DNA of 64,000 nt from Dipteronia dyeriana (taxonomy: Eukaryota; Streptophyta; Magnoliopsida; Sapindales; Sapindaceae): assembly GCA_032871835.1 (NCBI GenBank), contig CM065297.1, positions 44,892,203-44,956,202 of the forward strand, given 5' to 3'. The notes below the pieces were generated by a model that was not told the DNA's origin, ran no database searches, and saw only the letters and a list, made by a program, of their open reading frames with translations. Below are positions 21,011-32,600 of this stretch, one piece after another. The position numbers and the translations under genes were made by a program. Within the stretch, counting starts at the first letter, position 1. Each line of letters opens with the position of its first letter.

Positions 21011-22629
21011 CTATGCCTTGAATAGTAGAGCCTATAGAGTTTTTAATCTAAGAACTAGGACCGTAATGGAATCATCTAATGTTGTCATTAATGATACTAG
21101 GCTCAAAACTAATGACCATGAAGAGGAGGTAGATCTAGTTGATGACTCCCCTTTGGAGAAAGTAGTTGATATCTCTAATGTTGAAAAGGCTAATCTTGAT
21201 AATGACATAGCACAACTTAGTGATAGGATTCCTCACTTGGACTTAAAAGAACCTGCTCTATGGGTTAGAAAACTTCATGACAAAGATGACATTATTGGTG
21301 AAGTTAGTGAGGGTGTTAGGACTAGGCGTCAAATGGCTAATCTTATTAGCTACACTTGCTACACCTCTCAAATAGAACCCAAGAAAATTGATGAAGCTCT
21401 AAAAGATGAATTTTGGATGCTTGCTATGCAAGAAGAACTTAACCAATTTAAAAGGAATGAGGTTTGGATTCTAGTTCCTAGGCCTAGGAACACCAATGTG
21501 TAGGCACCAAGTGGGTATATAGGAACAAATCCGATGAGGATGACGACATTGTGAGAAACAAGCACCAAGGGCTTGTTATGAGCGTCTCACCCAATATCTC
21601 TTAGACAACGGTTACACTAGGGGTAGTGTTGACAATACTCTATTTATCAAGAAAAACAAAGATGAGCTCTTTATAACTCAAATCTATGTTGATGATATAG
21701 TCTTTGGCTCCACCAATGCCACCAAAGTTCAACAACTTGTTGATGTCATGTCTCATGAATTTGAGATGAGTTTTGTTGGTGAGTTGAGTTACTTTCTAGG
21801 TTTACAAATTAAGCAAATGGATAATGGGATTTTCATATCTCAAGCTAAGTATGCCAAAAACCTAGTAAAGAAATTTGGCATTGAAAGTGCCAAACATTGT
21901 GATACACCCATGAGTACCACTTTGAAGCTAAGCAAGGATGCTAGTGGTAAAAGTGTGGACCAAACTTTATATCGTGGCATGGATGGTAGCTTGCTCTATT
22001 TGACCGCAAGTAGGCCCGATATCTCCTTTAGTATGGGTGTGTGTGCTAGGTACTAAGCGGATCCTAAGGAGTCTCATCTCTCTTCTGTTAAGAGAATCAT
22101 TCGATATGTGAATGGGACATCCAACTATGGGATTTGTTACTCTTTTGACACTAATGCTAGTCTTGTAAGCTTTAGTGATGTAGATTGGGCAGGAAATTGC
22201 GATGATAGGAAAAGTACATCGGGCGGTTGCTTTTTCCTTGGGAACAACCTCGTCTCTTCGTTTTGCAAGAAGAAAAATTTGTTTTCCTTGTCCACGGCTG
22301 AGGCCGAATATATTGTTGCTGGTAGTGGATGCACACAACTCCTTTGGATGAAGCAAATGCTAGTCGACTATGGATTCATTCAAGGTACTCTTACTCTCTT
22401 TTGTGATAACTTGAGTGCAATTAATATTTCAAAGAATCCGGTTCAGCATTCTAGGACTAAGCATATTTACATCCGTCACCATTGCATTAAAGAACTAGTT
22501 GAGAGCAAATGCATTGTACTTGAGCATGTAGGTACAAATGATCAACTAGCGGATCTATTTACTAAACCCTTAGATGCTACTAGATTCAAGACTCTTAGTA
22601 GATCTATTGGGATTTGTTTAATGGAGTGA
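21011..22629 (+). pseudogene. Sirevirus B reverse transcriptase and RNase H with internal deletion
   Basis: Open stretch 21018..21503 covers the integrase C-terminal region and the start of RT. A lost base near 21501 causes a TAG. At 21555..21562 the sequence jumps from GAAACAAG to the point that follows the second GAAACAAG in Sirevirus A (1104..1111 and 1375..1382), deleting 271 bp of RT fingers and palm. The YVDD motif survives near 21687. RT end and RNase H continue to the TGA at 22627..22629, with a TAA at 22054..22056 where A has CAA. RNase H motifs FSDVDWAG, STAEAEY and LFCDN are present. Confidence 0.87.
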
Positions 22630-23860
22630 TGTGTTGTGGTTTTTGACCCCATATGGGGAACTCAAGCAAAGAGAGCTATTGTATACGTGTTGCATGCAAT
22701 TTTTCTTAATTATGTTTATGCCTCTTTATTGATTGCTTGAGTAGCTTGGTTGCTCTTATAGTATATTGTATTTTCTTAAATAAGTGTGAACTTTGCTATG
22801 ATTACAATCCATGTCATATTTATGTACAAACATGCATTTTTGGACTAGGAGATATATATTGGAAGTACATGTTAAATGACCTATAATTATCTCCATGACA
22901 TGATGATTCTTAAATGACATGCTAATGGAAAATGATAAAGCATGATTTGATGATTGCAATTGTTAAATGCAACACATTGTGTGAAACATACTAGTGAGAC
23001 TAAAATGTTTAATCAATGTCTCTCTTTCGTTATTAATTGAACATGGCTATTATCATACGGGTATCCTCCCGGAAAAATCAAATAGGGTGCAAAGTTGCTC
23101 ATGCCATGTTTAGTTTATAAAGTTGGATATAGTTCCCTTAAAACTTGATATTTATAAGAACTCTATATTCTTGCTTATCTCATGACAAATGGTGAAATTG
23201 GTTTGAATTTTATTGGAAACCTTTGTCATTTGCTTTGCCAAATACCATTGATTTTGGACTTGAATGCAACATGTCTTGTATGCAAAGCATTTTTAATTCA
23301 CACATTTTCTTCAAAATAAATCTCCTTGTTTCTCTCATATTAAAAGAGTTGCATAAATGTGGCTTATATAATTATGCAACAATCTTGTATGCTCTTTTCT
23401 TTCTTTGCCTTGAGTGACCCGGTTGGGGACTTCTCCTTTGCCTATATCATGACAAAAAGGGGGAGTAGCATTGACCTAGCATTGTGTTGTTAGGGGAGTA
23501 GCATGGCATGTGGTAGCATGTGTTGGCATTAAGGGGAGTACATGTTTTAGGGGGAGATTACATTTAGGAGGAGTAACACTTTGAGATGGAGCATTGCATG
23601 ATGTGGTACATTACTCATATTCTTATATATAAATGTTTTTGTTTAATGTTCACTTGATCATCTCACATGCACTTGGTTTGGAAAGTGTATTTGTGCTTGC
23701 TTTGTGTGTAGGGTTGATAGTTCTACAAGAGATTGAAGATTTGAAGTTTTTTTTTATGTTTATCTCTTTGTAATGTAGAATATCGTCCCGGTGTTTTATT
23801 TTGTCTTGTGAGGATCAATGTGAGTGGTGGTTTTGTCTTGAAATAGCCAAAGGGGGAGAT
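22630..23860 (+). other. Sirevirus B 3' UTR with repeated polypurine motifs and PPT
   Basis: Uninterrupted version of the 3' UTR that in Sirevirus A holds the gypsy insertion; the empty site corresponds to about 22,770. A cluster of GGGGAGTA-like motifs lies at 23454..23592. The PPT AAAGGGGGAGAT at 23849..23860 abuts the LTR. No coding sequence is evident. Confidence 0.75.
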
Positions 23861-25440
23861 TGAAAAGTCCTCATTTGTTGATTGGCTTATTTCGTGAACA
23901 ACCACATTGTTGGGGTTCATGTAAGGGTAGCTTAGGCTCTCAAGACCTAAAGAGGAGAAGCACGAAAGGTAAAATTCTTGTGCTTACTTACTATGAAGAG
24001 ATAGTTGCACATACTCACATATTCATGCATAACTCTTGATCTTATATGTTGAGTGTTTTCTTGTGTGCATTTTAGTTTAAATAACTCTTGTTGACCTATT
24101 TGCATCTTGCTTTGAAAGTTGTATGTCATGCTAGGCATTAAAATAGGATACAATTTCATCACTCTTGAAGTTATTGTTTTTGTGGATTTGAGTGTTGAAG
24201 AATAGGCCTTGCGCTGGTGGTACGCTACTCGACCAGTGCACCTTACTAGCGCAACATTCACAGTGGACCACCGCTAGTCATGCGCCACTGAGCTGCGCTG
24301 CTGTACCCGCGCATTATTGAAAAATGTGGGCGTGCGCTGGTAGTGCGCTACTCGTCTAGCGCAGCCTCACCAGTGCAAACTTCCTAGAGAATCTGCGCTT
24401 GTGTTGCACTACTGGGATGCGCTACTCGTCCATCGCCTGTTTTAAAAATAAGCTGTGCGCTGGAGGTGCGCTACTCGACCAGCGTACACAGAGGAAGCTG
24501 GAACGTATTTTCCAAAACGACCTCACTTTGCTTGGATCTTATATATATATAACCCAATGCCTTAAGGTCGTGCATGAGTTCAGAATATCACATTTCTTCC
24601 TTAGAACACATTTCAAAGGAAAAACACTTCCAAGAACTCATTTTTAATCACTCAAAGCATTCCCATGAGAATTAAATCTTCATCTTGCATCATCTAAGTT
24701 CATCTAGAGTGCATCTATGGATAGGGTTGCTTCATCATATCTTGTTTGGTAAGTTCTTCACTATCTTCTTACAAGTTAAGTGTTTTGCTTACTAAACCAT
24801 CTCTTTAATTAATTATATTCTCTTAGAATATTTTTAGATACAAATTAGAGATTGTTGTGATGACATGATTTAGTGTTGTATTGTGATAGCTTCATAGGAT
24901 TGATTGATCTATGTTTAGCTAAGCTATTTGAACATGTCATTTAGCACTTGATATCTAGGATTGCATTAATTGTCATCTCATTATCCTAGATAAGCATATA
25001 GGGTTTCCTAGCCTTGTTGTTCATTGAATATCATCATATATTCACTTAGGACACTTTATCTCTTCATTGAGAAGTAAGACTTGTGTTGCTTCCGGGAGTA
25101 GGTGGCTTAAAGCACAAGCATGATGAACTAGGTTCACTTATACCGGGATTAGGTAGTGGTGGAGGATTAAACCGGGATTAGGTTGTAATTTCTTTATCAT
25201 TAGTGGATTCGAGGTTCTAGTGTGGCGAACTTATCAGCCCGTAGTTTTTCCCATTTGGAGGGTTTCCACGTATATCTCAAGTGTTTTTACTATTTCCGCA
25301 TTTATTACACTTGTGGTATTTTTGTAACTAGATAGGGGTATTTTCATCAACTTGACTATTAATGAAAATTGGGTAAAATTTAATTAAAATCTATTCACCC
25401 CCCCTCTAGATTAATATTACACACCAGAATATTTGTTTCA
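23861..25440 (+). repeat. 3' LTR of Sirevirus B (copy 1)
   Basis: 1,580 bp from TGAAAAGTCC to TTTGTTTCA, matching the Sirevirus A LTRs throughout. It has the palindrome-rich island at 24209..24488 and a TATA-like run near 24541..24552. A duplicated CCGGGATTAGG segment near 25144..25188 accounts for part of its extra length. Confidence 0.92.
24209..24488. promoter_or_regulatory. Palindrome-rich region of the Sirevirus B LTR
   Basis: The same GC-rich inverted motifs as at 11185..11477, for example GTGCGCTGG paired with CCAGCGTAC around 24456..24488. The pattern is kept although the exact sequence has diverged. Confidence 0.65.
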
Positions 25441-26395
25441 GTATAATTAATATTAAAGACTATATTTGATAAGTTGATAAATAAAAGGAATTATTTATCT
25501 AATCAAATTAGGATGTCTTTAATAGTGTTACAAATACACTAGTGAGTTGGATTAGGAGTCTTGGTGTAGGAAAAAATTCTTTTTGGAAAAGGATTCTTGG
25601 TCACCAAGTAAATCTACCTAAGGATAAAATTCTTCTTTGAAAAGGATTATTAACTACCAAATAAATCCACTTAAGGAAATGATTCTTGCCAAACAAGTAA
25701 ATCCTTCTTAGGAGAGGATTTATGATCCAAATATAATTCCAAGAGTAAAATTCGGCCAGCCCTATATATATAAGAAATTTCAGCCAGCCATGTTGTTGAA
25801 AAAAAAAGAGAAATTTTGGCCAACTATAGGGAGATTTTCTTGGAGAGAATTCGGCCACCATAGAATTTTGAGGAAGAAAAAACTGATTTTATTATAGACG
25901 AAATTCGATCAACTCTAAGAAATAGTGTGAGATTCGGCAAAGAAGACAAGGAAGAAAGAACGTTTAGTTTTCGATAGTACACTAGTAGCCTTTACATTAA
26001 AAGGTTTTGTGTATAACATCGAATCAAGGTTCACGCGAGTTTCAATCAAATAGATTGATAATTCACAAGTGACCTAACGTTCTTTGTTTTCTTCTTGGAG
26101 GATTATTGTAACTAACAAAGAGAAAGATTTTGTTTGTTTCCATCCTCAGGTATACAATTTAAAGAAAGGGAGCCCTCACTCGTAGGTGATTCACGTTCGT
26201 GATTGGATTGGAAGATCTTATGGAATTAATTCGGCGCTTGTTCAATCGTCACGAGAAAAAGGTACACTACTTTTATATACGTCAATTAATCTGGGGTTAA
26301 GGTTCTTGTTATTGAAAAAGGGAAAATTTTAATTTATACCGAAACCCTAATTTATAAATTTTTCTCACACTTCCGTTGCGCGGATTTTCCCTACA
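25441..26395 (+). mobile_element. Probable LTR of an unidentified retrotransposon (possibly solo)
   Basis: No coding sequence. The organisation resembles an LTR: diverged direct repeats at 25601..25722 (ACCAAGTAAATC and relatives with AAGGAT blocks), a strong TATA-like motif CTATATATATAAG at 25762..25774, and a copia-like end with ACTTCCGTTGCGCGG and terminal CTACA at 26391..26395. No primer-binding site follows, so it is not a 5' LTR in place. The left edge abuts the Sirevirus B LTR and no TG start is visible, so it may be truncated. Family unknown. Confidence 0.4.
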
Positions 26396-26560
26396 ACTTA
26401 TTCATGTATGCACATGCATTAGACTTAAAGTTGACAATTTTTGTAAATTGCATGTTCTAGGATTATATCTATGGAATTACGTACTTGTGTGTTATTGTGT
26501 TCATTTATTGTATTTTTATGATATTGAACTTGTTACTGGTGAAATTTGGAGGATATGACA

Positions 26561-27299
26561 TGTTAGCAAAAGACAAGAGTCGGGGGTGCCACATCACCAA
26601 AAACTCAACCCAAGTTGACCAAAGAAAATTCGTCAAACCTCCCGACCAAGATAATGCAAATGATCGGGTCGAAAGGTCTGCAGGGTTGTCAAGATGATCG
26701 GGGCTAAGGTTATGATCGGGGTACAACCACTGATCGGGGGAAATGAATTTGGTCAGGTGTAATAGGTGGTCGGTTGGGTGACACGTGGACAACACTCGGG
26801 TTCAATGAAGTTATGACTCAAATTTGTAGAGAATGAACCCTACTTAAATAAGGTGTCTAGATGCATATTTGGAAAATGAGGTAAATTTCCTTTTAGATAT
26901 CAAAGTCCAGATCATTAAGAAGTCCAATACAATCAACGTAAAACAAGGAAGAAAGATAACACAACTTCAATAAGTTAGAGTTTTGGTAAATACAAGAACT
27001 TTCCTTACTTGTATACCAAGAATTATGGTTCTACCCATGTATAAATAGACCCTAATGGTACCCATAAAAAGGTTAAGGTCAATCAAGCTTATAAGAGGGC
27101 AAGCGAGATTGTGCATGTAATTTTTATCAACTTAGTGGATTTTTCTCACCGTCGTCGGCAACCGTGGATATTTCCCCACCTTAGGGTTTTACTTTGTAAA
27201 ATCCTGTGTTTTTCCTGCTTTTTATTTATTTTGGTTTATAGTTCGATTGTTTATTCATATTACATGTTTGACGAGTGATTAATCCAAAAATCCATGTCA
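26561..27299 (+). repeat. Probable 5' LTR of the Tat element (copy 1)
   Basis: Lies upstream of the Tat gag and has LTR features: possible TG start at 26561, repeated GATCGGGG motifs (26695..26740), a TATA-like TATAAATAG at 27040..27048, and a CACCGTCGTCGGCAACCGTGG block near 27150 that resembles Tat LTR ends. The right end is uncertain (a CA at 27298..27299 is a candidate) and no clear PBS follows. The 165 bp before it (26396..26560) hold nothing I can name. Confidence 0.45.
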
Positions 27300-27365
27300 A
27301 TGAAGGAGGGGGTGAACCTTCATTTGAATTAAGTTTAACTAATTAGTTCTAGGAAAAACAACATC

Positions 27366-28881
27366 ATGGCCACCAGTAGAGACAAAATTTTATCTCCGTG
27401 TAACACCGACACCTCACGTAGGCCCAACGTCCCCAACCCTGTTGATGTCAATGTCACTGAAGAGGATCCATCCTCAAGAACCCCACCACCAACCAGACCT
27501 GATATTGTTACATCTACAGATGTGACCGTTAGTATTCCCCCATAAGCATTCCGGTAAATTCAAAAATCCTTGTGGAAAGTTACTGATGATGCCGCTAGAC
27601 AGGGAATCAGTATAACAACCACTGCCAACCTAAGTTTGCCATACTAGCTCTCTACGCCGATTGTGGCCCAGGATCCCAAGATACGCTTTGAAATAATGGT
27701 AACTACTCTAAGAGCACCTTAGAAATCTGAAAGAGATAGGGCGAAACATCGTGAAAAAAAGGGAACATTTGCATAGAAGAGATAATCACCAAGAAGACTG
27801 GGGAACTATGGAGCACATGGAATCCATTTCACAAAAAGATATAAGGAGGTATAATGGAGAAAAAATCCATCATGAACAGGAAGATAGGCATGATGGCCGA
27901 AGGAAAAGGTCCCGTTCAGGTTTGAGTGATGATGAAACTACCCCCAGAAGATGCAAGGAGTCAACCCTTGTGATCAAATGTGACTTGTTCGGTGCCCAGA
28001 TCAATGGGTGAGTCTCTAGGGACCGATACAAACTCACCATCCATCAGAAGTTTAATGAGCGTGGGGAATTAAAAGAGGAGCAATAGGTCATTCTTAAAGG
28101 AATAGAGGCCCTCGAGCGAAGACAAAGTCAAGGGAACCCATTGATCAACAACTCTGGAAGTCCATTTGCTGACTCTATAAAGCAATCACATTTTTTGAAA
28201 AAATTCAGGATGCCACATGTGGAACAATTCAAGACCAACACTGACCTGTATGAGCATGTAAGGAAGTATCAGAGTGTGATGACATAGTATGATTATGATG
28301 ATGCTCTCTTTTGTCGGATGTTCCATAGACATTGGGAGATCAAGGATCCAGGTGGTTCGGAGGACTTTCAGCAGGATCCATTATGAACTTTGAGGAACTG
28401 ATATAAGCTATCACCAAACAATTCATGGGAAACATCCAGCGAAGGAAATCCAAATTAGCCTTGTCAACCTTGAAGCAAAGAAATGATGAGAAGCTGAAGG
28501 ATTACCTAACTAGATTCTCACAAGACGTGTCTGAAGTACAGGATCCCAATGATGATGTGGAAGTGTCAGCATTTATTAACAATCTACAACAGTGCCACTT
28601 GACCCTAAGTCTGAGACAGAAGGGGCCAACCACGTATGTGAGCATGGTAGATTATGTTGGAGGATATGCCATGGTAGAGGAAGAACAAATAGCCTATAGA
28701 TGAGAGCTTATACATGAAAGTCAGCCCAAAAGCAGCCAAAAGCACAAGGATGATAACTCAAAGAATAGTGGCAAATGGGACTAGAAAGGCAGTGGGGGAA
28801 AGGGTAAGGATGGATGCAAGGATGATGAAAAAGCTGGCAAGCACTTTAGAAGGCAATTTATCAATTAGACCCTATATGTTA
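27366..28881 (+). pseudogene. Tat gag, N-terminal and central part
   Basis: An ATG at 27366 opens a frame of 59 codons to a TAA at 27543. Degraded coding sequence continues from there. The capsid-like region includes YEHVRKYQSVMT and DDALFCRMF with stops. The best piece, 28425..28703, has RNDEKLKDYLTRFSQDVSEV and VEVSAFINNL, typical of Tat Gag. Lysine-rich sequence follows until the Sirevirus A LTR cuts it at 28882. The gene resumes at 12383 (copy 1 numbering) or 45636. Confidence 0.75.
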
Positions 28882-30441
28882 TGTAAAGTCCTCATTTATT
28901 GATTGGCTTATTTCATGAACAAATCACATTTTTGGGGTATTATGTAAGGGTAGCTTAGGCTCTCAAGACCTTAAGAGGAGAAGCACCAAAGGTAAAATTC
29001 TTATGCTTACTTGCTTTGAAGAGATAGTTGCACACACTCAAAAATTCATGCATAACTGTTATTCATATATGTTGCGTGTTTATATTTGTGTGCATTTTGG
29101 TTTAAATGACTCTTGTTGATTTATTTGCATCTTGTAATTAAAGTTTTATGTCATGTTAGGCATTAGAAAAGATGCATTTTCATTACTCTAGAACTTGTTG
29201 ATGTTGTGTGTTTGAGTGTTGAAAAAGTGGGGATTGCGCTGGTGGTACGCTACTAAACTAGCACAGCCTCGCCAGTGCAACATTCCAGTGGAACACCGCT
29301 TGTCATGCGCCACTGAGCTACGCCACTGCACCCGTGCAAAGTTGAAAAAGTGGGCAGTGCGCTGGTGGTGCGCTACTCGACTAGTGCAACCTCACCAGCA
29401 CAACATTCTAATGGATTATCGCATGTGATACCCCACTGAGCTGCGCCACTCGTCCAGCGCCTATTGAAAATATTAGGCTGTGCGCTACTCGACCAAAGCA
29501 CCTCACCAGCGCACATAGAGGAAGCTAGAACATTTTTTCCAAAATGACCTCACTTTGTTTGGATCTCATATATATATATAACTATTTGCATTAAGGTCGT
29601 GTAAGAGTTCAGAATATCACATCTTTTCCTTAGAACACATTTAAAAGGAAAAACCCCTCCAAGAACTCATCTTTAAACACTCAAAGCATTCTCATGTGCA
29701 TAAAAACTTCTTCTTGCATCATCTCAAGCCATTTAGAGTGCATCTATAGATAGTTTTGCTTCATCACATCTTGTTTGGTAAGTTTTTCACTATCTTCTTA
29801 CAAGTTAAGTGTTTTGCTTGCTAAGCCATCTCTTTAATTATTTGTATGCTCTTAGAACATATTCTAGATACAAATTATAGATTGTTGTGATGACATGATT
29901 GAGTGTTGTATTGTGATAGCTTCATAGGATTGTTTGATCTATGTTTAGCTAAGCTTTTTGAACATGTCATTTAGCTTATGATATCTAGGATTGCATTAAT
30001 TGTCATATCATTATCCTAGATAAGCATATAAGGTTTCCTAGCCTTGTTTGTTCTTTGAATATCATCATATATTCACATAGGACATTTTATCTCTTTATTG
30101 AGAAGTAAGACTTGTGTTGCTTCCGGGAGTAGGTAGCTTAAATCTCAAGCAAGATGGACTAGGTTCACTTATACCGGGATTAGGTTGTAATTCCTTTGCC
30201 ATTAATGGATTCGAGTTTCGAGTGTGGCGCACATATCAGCCTGTGGTTTTTCCCATTTGGAGGGTTTCCACATAAATCTCAAGTGTCTTTATTATTTCCG
30301 TACTTTTTACACTTGTGATATTTTTGTAACTAGCTAGCGGCATTTTCGTCAACTTGACCTTTAATGAAAACTGGGTAAAATTGTTTAAAATCTATTCACC
30401 CCTCTTAGATTAATATTATGCACACCATAATATTTGTTTCA
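28882..30441 (+). repeat. 5' LTR of Sirevirus A
   Basis: 1,560 bp, TGTAAAGTCC...TTTGTTTCA. It has the palindrome-rich island 29234..29513 and TATA-like run 29567..29581, giving an expected start of transcription near 29610. It differs from the 3' LTR at several percent of positions (about 20 differences in the first 370 bases by eye). Confidence 0.93.
29234..29513. promoter_or_regulatory. Palindrome-rich promoter region of the Sirevirus A 5' LTR
   Basis: Clustered GCGCTGGTGGTGCGCTACTC motifs and their inverted partners (CTCACCAGCGCAC). It sits immediately upstream of the TATA-like run of the transcribing LTR, so it is the copy most likely to have acted as a promoter element. Confidence 0.65.
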
Positions 30442-30443
30442 AT

Positions 30444-30458
30444 TGGTATCAGAGCAGG
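30444..30458 (+). promoter_or_regulatory. Primer-binding site, tRNA-iMet, Sirevirus A
   Basis: TGGTATCAGAGCAGG, two bases after the LTR. TGGTATCAGAGC is complementary to the 3' end of plant initiator-methionine tRNA and is the standard copia PBS. Confidence 0.95.
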
Positions 30459-30568
30459 TTCCTAGACACACATAGGTGATCCTTGCTCATTTTGGTATGT
30501 GTTGCATTTTGTGTGTGTGTGTTGATCATTCATACACTTGCCTTTATATCATTCATTCATTAAACACA

Positions 30569-32600
30569 ATAAGTGGAAACGGTGGCAACGAGGGAGCTTC
30601 TAGCACTAGACCTTCGCTTCTCACCGGGTTGAATTATGCCTCTTGGAAAGGCAATATGGAGTCGTATATTTGCCAAATTCATGACAGGGCATGGATGGCG
30701 GTTGAAGATGGCTACACTCCACCCATGACGACTCCTACTGATGGAGGAGATGATGCACTCAAGCCAAAGGCACAGTGGAACACACAAGAGTTTGAGGCAT
30801 CAAAGTGGAATAGGAAGGCAATGCATGCCATCCTATGTGCAATGGATGAGAACCAATACAAGTTGGTTCAAAATACTAGGATAGCTAAGGAGGCATGGGA
30901 TATTCTAGAAGTTGCACATGAGGGAACCAATGTGGTTAAGGAATCGAAGCTTTAAGTTCTCCAAACAAAATTTGAATTGCTCAAGATGGATGAGAACGAG
31001 TGTTTCAATGACTTTAAAGTGAGATTTATGGACATTGTGAACCAAAGTCATCAACTTGGTGATCCTTATTCGGATAGGAAGATCAAGCAGAAGATTATGA
31101 GATCTCTACCCGATAGATTTGAGTCTAAGATGACAGCTTTAGAAGAGAATAGTGGTTACAAGGATATGAAGCCAAGTGAAGTGATTGGGAGGCTTCTAGC
31201 TTATGAATCTAGGAAATGTCCTAACCCCACACCATCTAAAAAGCAAAAGGATATTGCTTTGAAAGCATCCAAAGTTGAGAAGGAGGAGAGTGATGACTCG
31301 GATGAAAAAATGACCTTGCTAATGAGGAAGTTCAAGAAATTCTACAAGTCCGAGAGGAAAGGTTTCAGATCCAAGGGTCAAGACTTGAAGAAAAATGCCC
31401 CCTTCAAAAAGATTGAGCCTAGGCATGAAAAGACCGAGAAGAAAGGAGTCCAATGCTATGAATGTGGTGGGATAGGTTCTTTTTCCCCTGAATGTGCATA
31501 TCACAAGGTCAAGAAAAAGGGAAAAGTGATGGTTGCCACATGGAATGAAAGTGATAACTCCAATGAAGGAGATGAATCTTCTGATGATGAAGAACTCATG
31601 GCCAACTTCATAGCTTTTACATCCTATCTTAAGAGCAAAGATGCTAGTGAAGAAGAAAATGAGAGTCAAGAGGAAAACTACTCAAGTGATGATGGATCTT
31701 CATCACAATCCACAAATGAAAGTGTGGATAGGATGGATCTCAAGGACTATATGACTAAGTTTGAGAGTTCAAGGTTAAAAAACAAGAATGAAATTAAGAG
31801 ATTAAAAGAAGAAAACCTAGACCTCTCAACTCAAATTGACCAACTAAATGAAGAGTTGGTGAGATCTAAGAGGAGTGAAGAAGGGTTGAAGTAAGAGCTT
31901 GAAGATACTAGAGAGTTGTTGGCCAAGATGAACTCTAGCACCAAAAAACTTGACCACATGCTAGATGTTGGAAAGAGGCCAAGTGACAAGAAGTGGCTTG
32001 GGTTTGAAGATGACAAGATGTCCTCCACTCCAAGCAAGACCATTTTTGTAAGAAGCATGAACTTTAATGGGCCATCTTCTCATCAATCGCTTAGGAAGAA
32101 ACTTGACCTAGGAGAGTGTTCAAGTAGTGCTCAAGTGAAGGTGGCACCAAGAAGCCTACCTCAAGGCCATCCTACAAGTGCTCCTCAAGTTAACTTCCCT
32201 CAACCGAAAGCTCAAAAAGGGAAGATTCCTATCATGCAAGCTCAACTAAGGAAGCAATCAAGTCTTGCTTAACAACAAAGAAGGAAAGCTCATCAACAAC
32301 AATCAAGACAACCACAAAGACATGGGAAGGCTCCAATGCATCCTCAAGGTTATGGTATGATTCCTAACTTTATTCCTACATGTTATTTTTGTGGTATTGA
32401 TGGTCACATTACACCAAATTGCTTTAGATATATTAAATTGTGTAGAATTGAATGCATGATAGAGAAGAAAAAGACTAAAGCCATGATGCATGTCACTAGG
32501 AAAAATGGAACACCTTTGCATGATCCTAGGAAACTTAGAGCCCATGTACCATTGACCACTAGGAAGGAAAATATTGCACCTACGTGGATTAGAAAGGATG
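30569..32600 (+). pseudogene. Sirevirus A gag
   Basis: The frame that would start with SGNGGNEG has ATA at 30566..30568, where an ATG is expected, so the start codon is probably lost. It continues with a copia Gag N-terminus (LLTGLNYASWKGNMESYI, then AWDILEVAHEG). Stops are at 30953, 31892 and 32270. The first zinc knuckle reads CYECGGIGSFSPEC, with Ser replacing the His. The second (CYFCGIDGHITPNC, about 32381..32422) is intact. A coiled coil (ENLDLSTQIDQLNEELVRSK) lies near 31815. Gag and pol share one frame to about 33565, as in Sireviruses with a single polyprotein. Confidence 0.88.

Larger units (their letters stand above)
18095..25440 (+). mobile_element. Sirevirus B (Ty1/copia), 5'-truncated, copy 1
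   Basis: Second member of the Sirevirus family, in the same orientation as A. It begins abruptly inside gag at a point matching about 30957 of A and lacks the 5' LTR, PBS and roughly the first 390 bases of gag. It keeps the rest of gag, protease, integrase, RT (with an internal deletion), RNase H, 3' UTR and a 3' LTR (23861..25440). It carries more stops and frameshifts than A. Truncation probably arose by illegitimate recombination, since LTR insertion does not produce a bare internal end. Confidence 0.88.

Noticed and set aside
22630..23860. Envelope-like gene between pol and the 3' LTR of Sirevirus B
   Set aside because: Some Sireviruses have one, but no frame longer than about 65 codons is present, and the region aligns as UTR with polypurine motifs.
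25601..25861. 86-codon minus-strand ORF in the unassigned LTR
   Set aside because: It is aromatic-rich sequence produced by the direct repeats on the other strand, with no domain and no gene context.
26376..26697. Small ORFs of 60 and 70 codons before and in the Tat LTR
   Set aside because: They span the proposed LTR edge, overlap in different frames, and show no similarity to known proteins that I can recognise.
30444..30458. tRNA-like match TGGTATCAGAGC
   Set aside because: It is only a short complement to the tRNA 3' end, immediately after an LTR, so it is a primer-binding site and not a tRNA gene.
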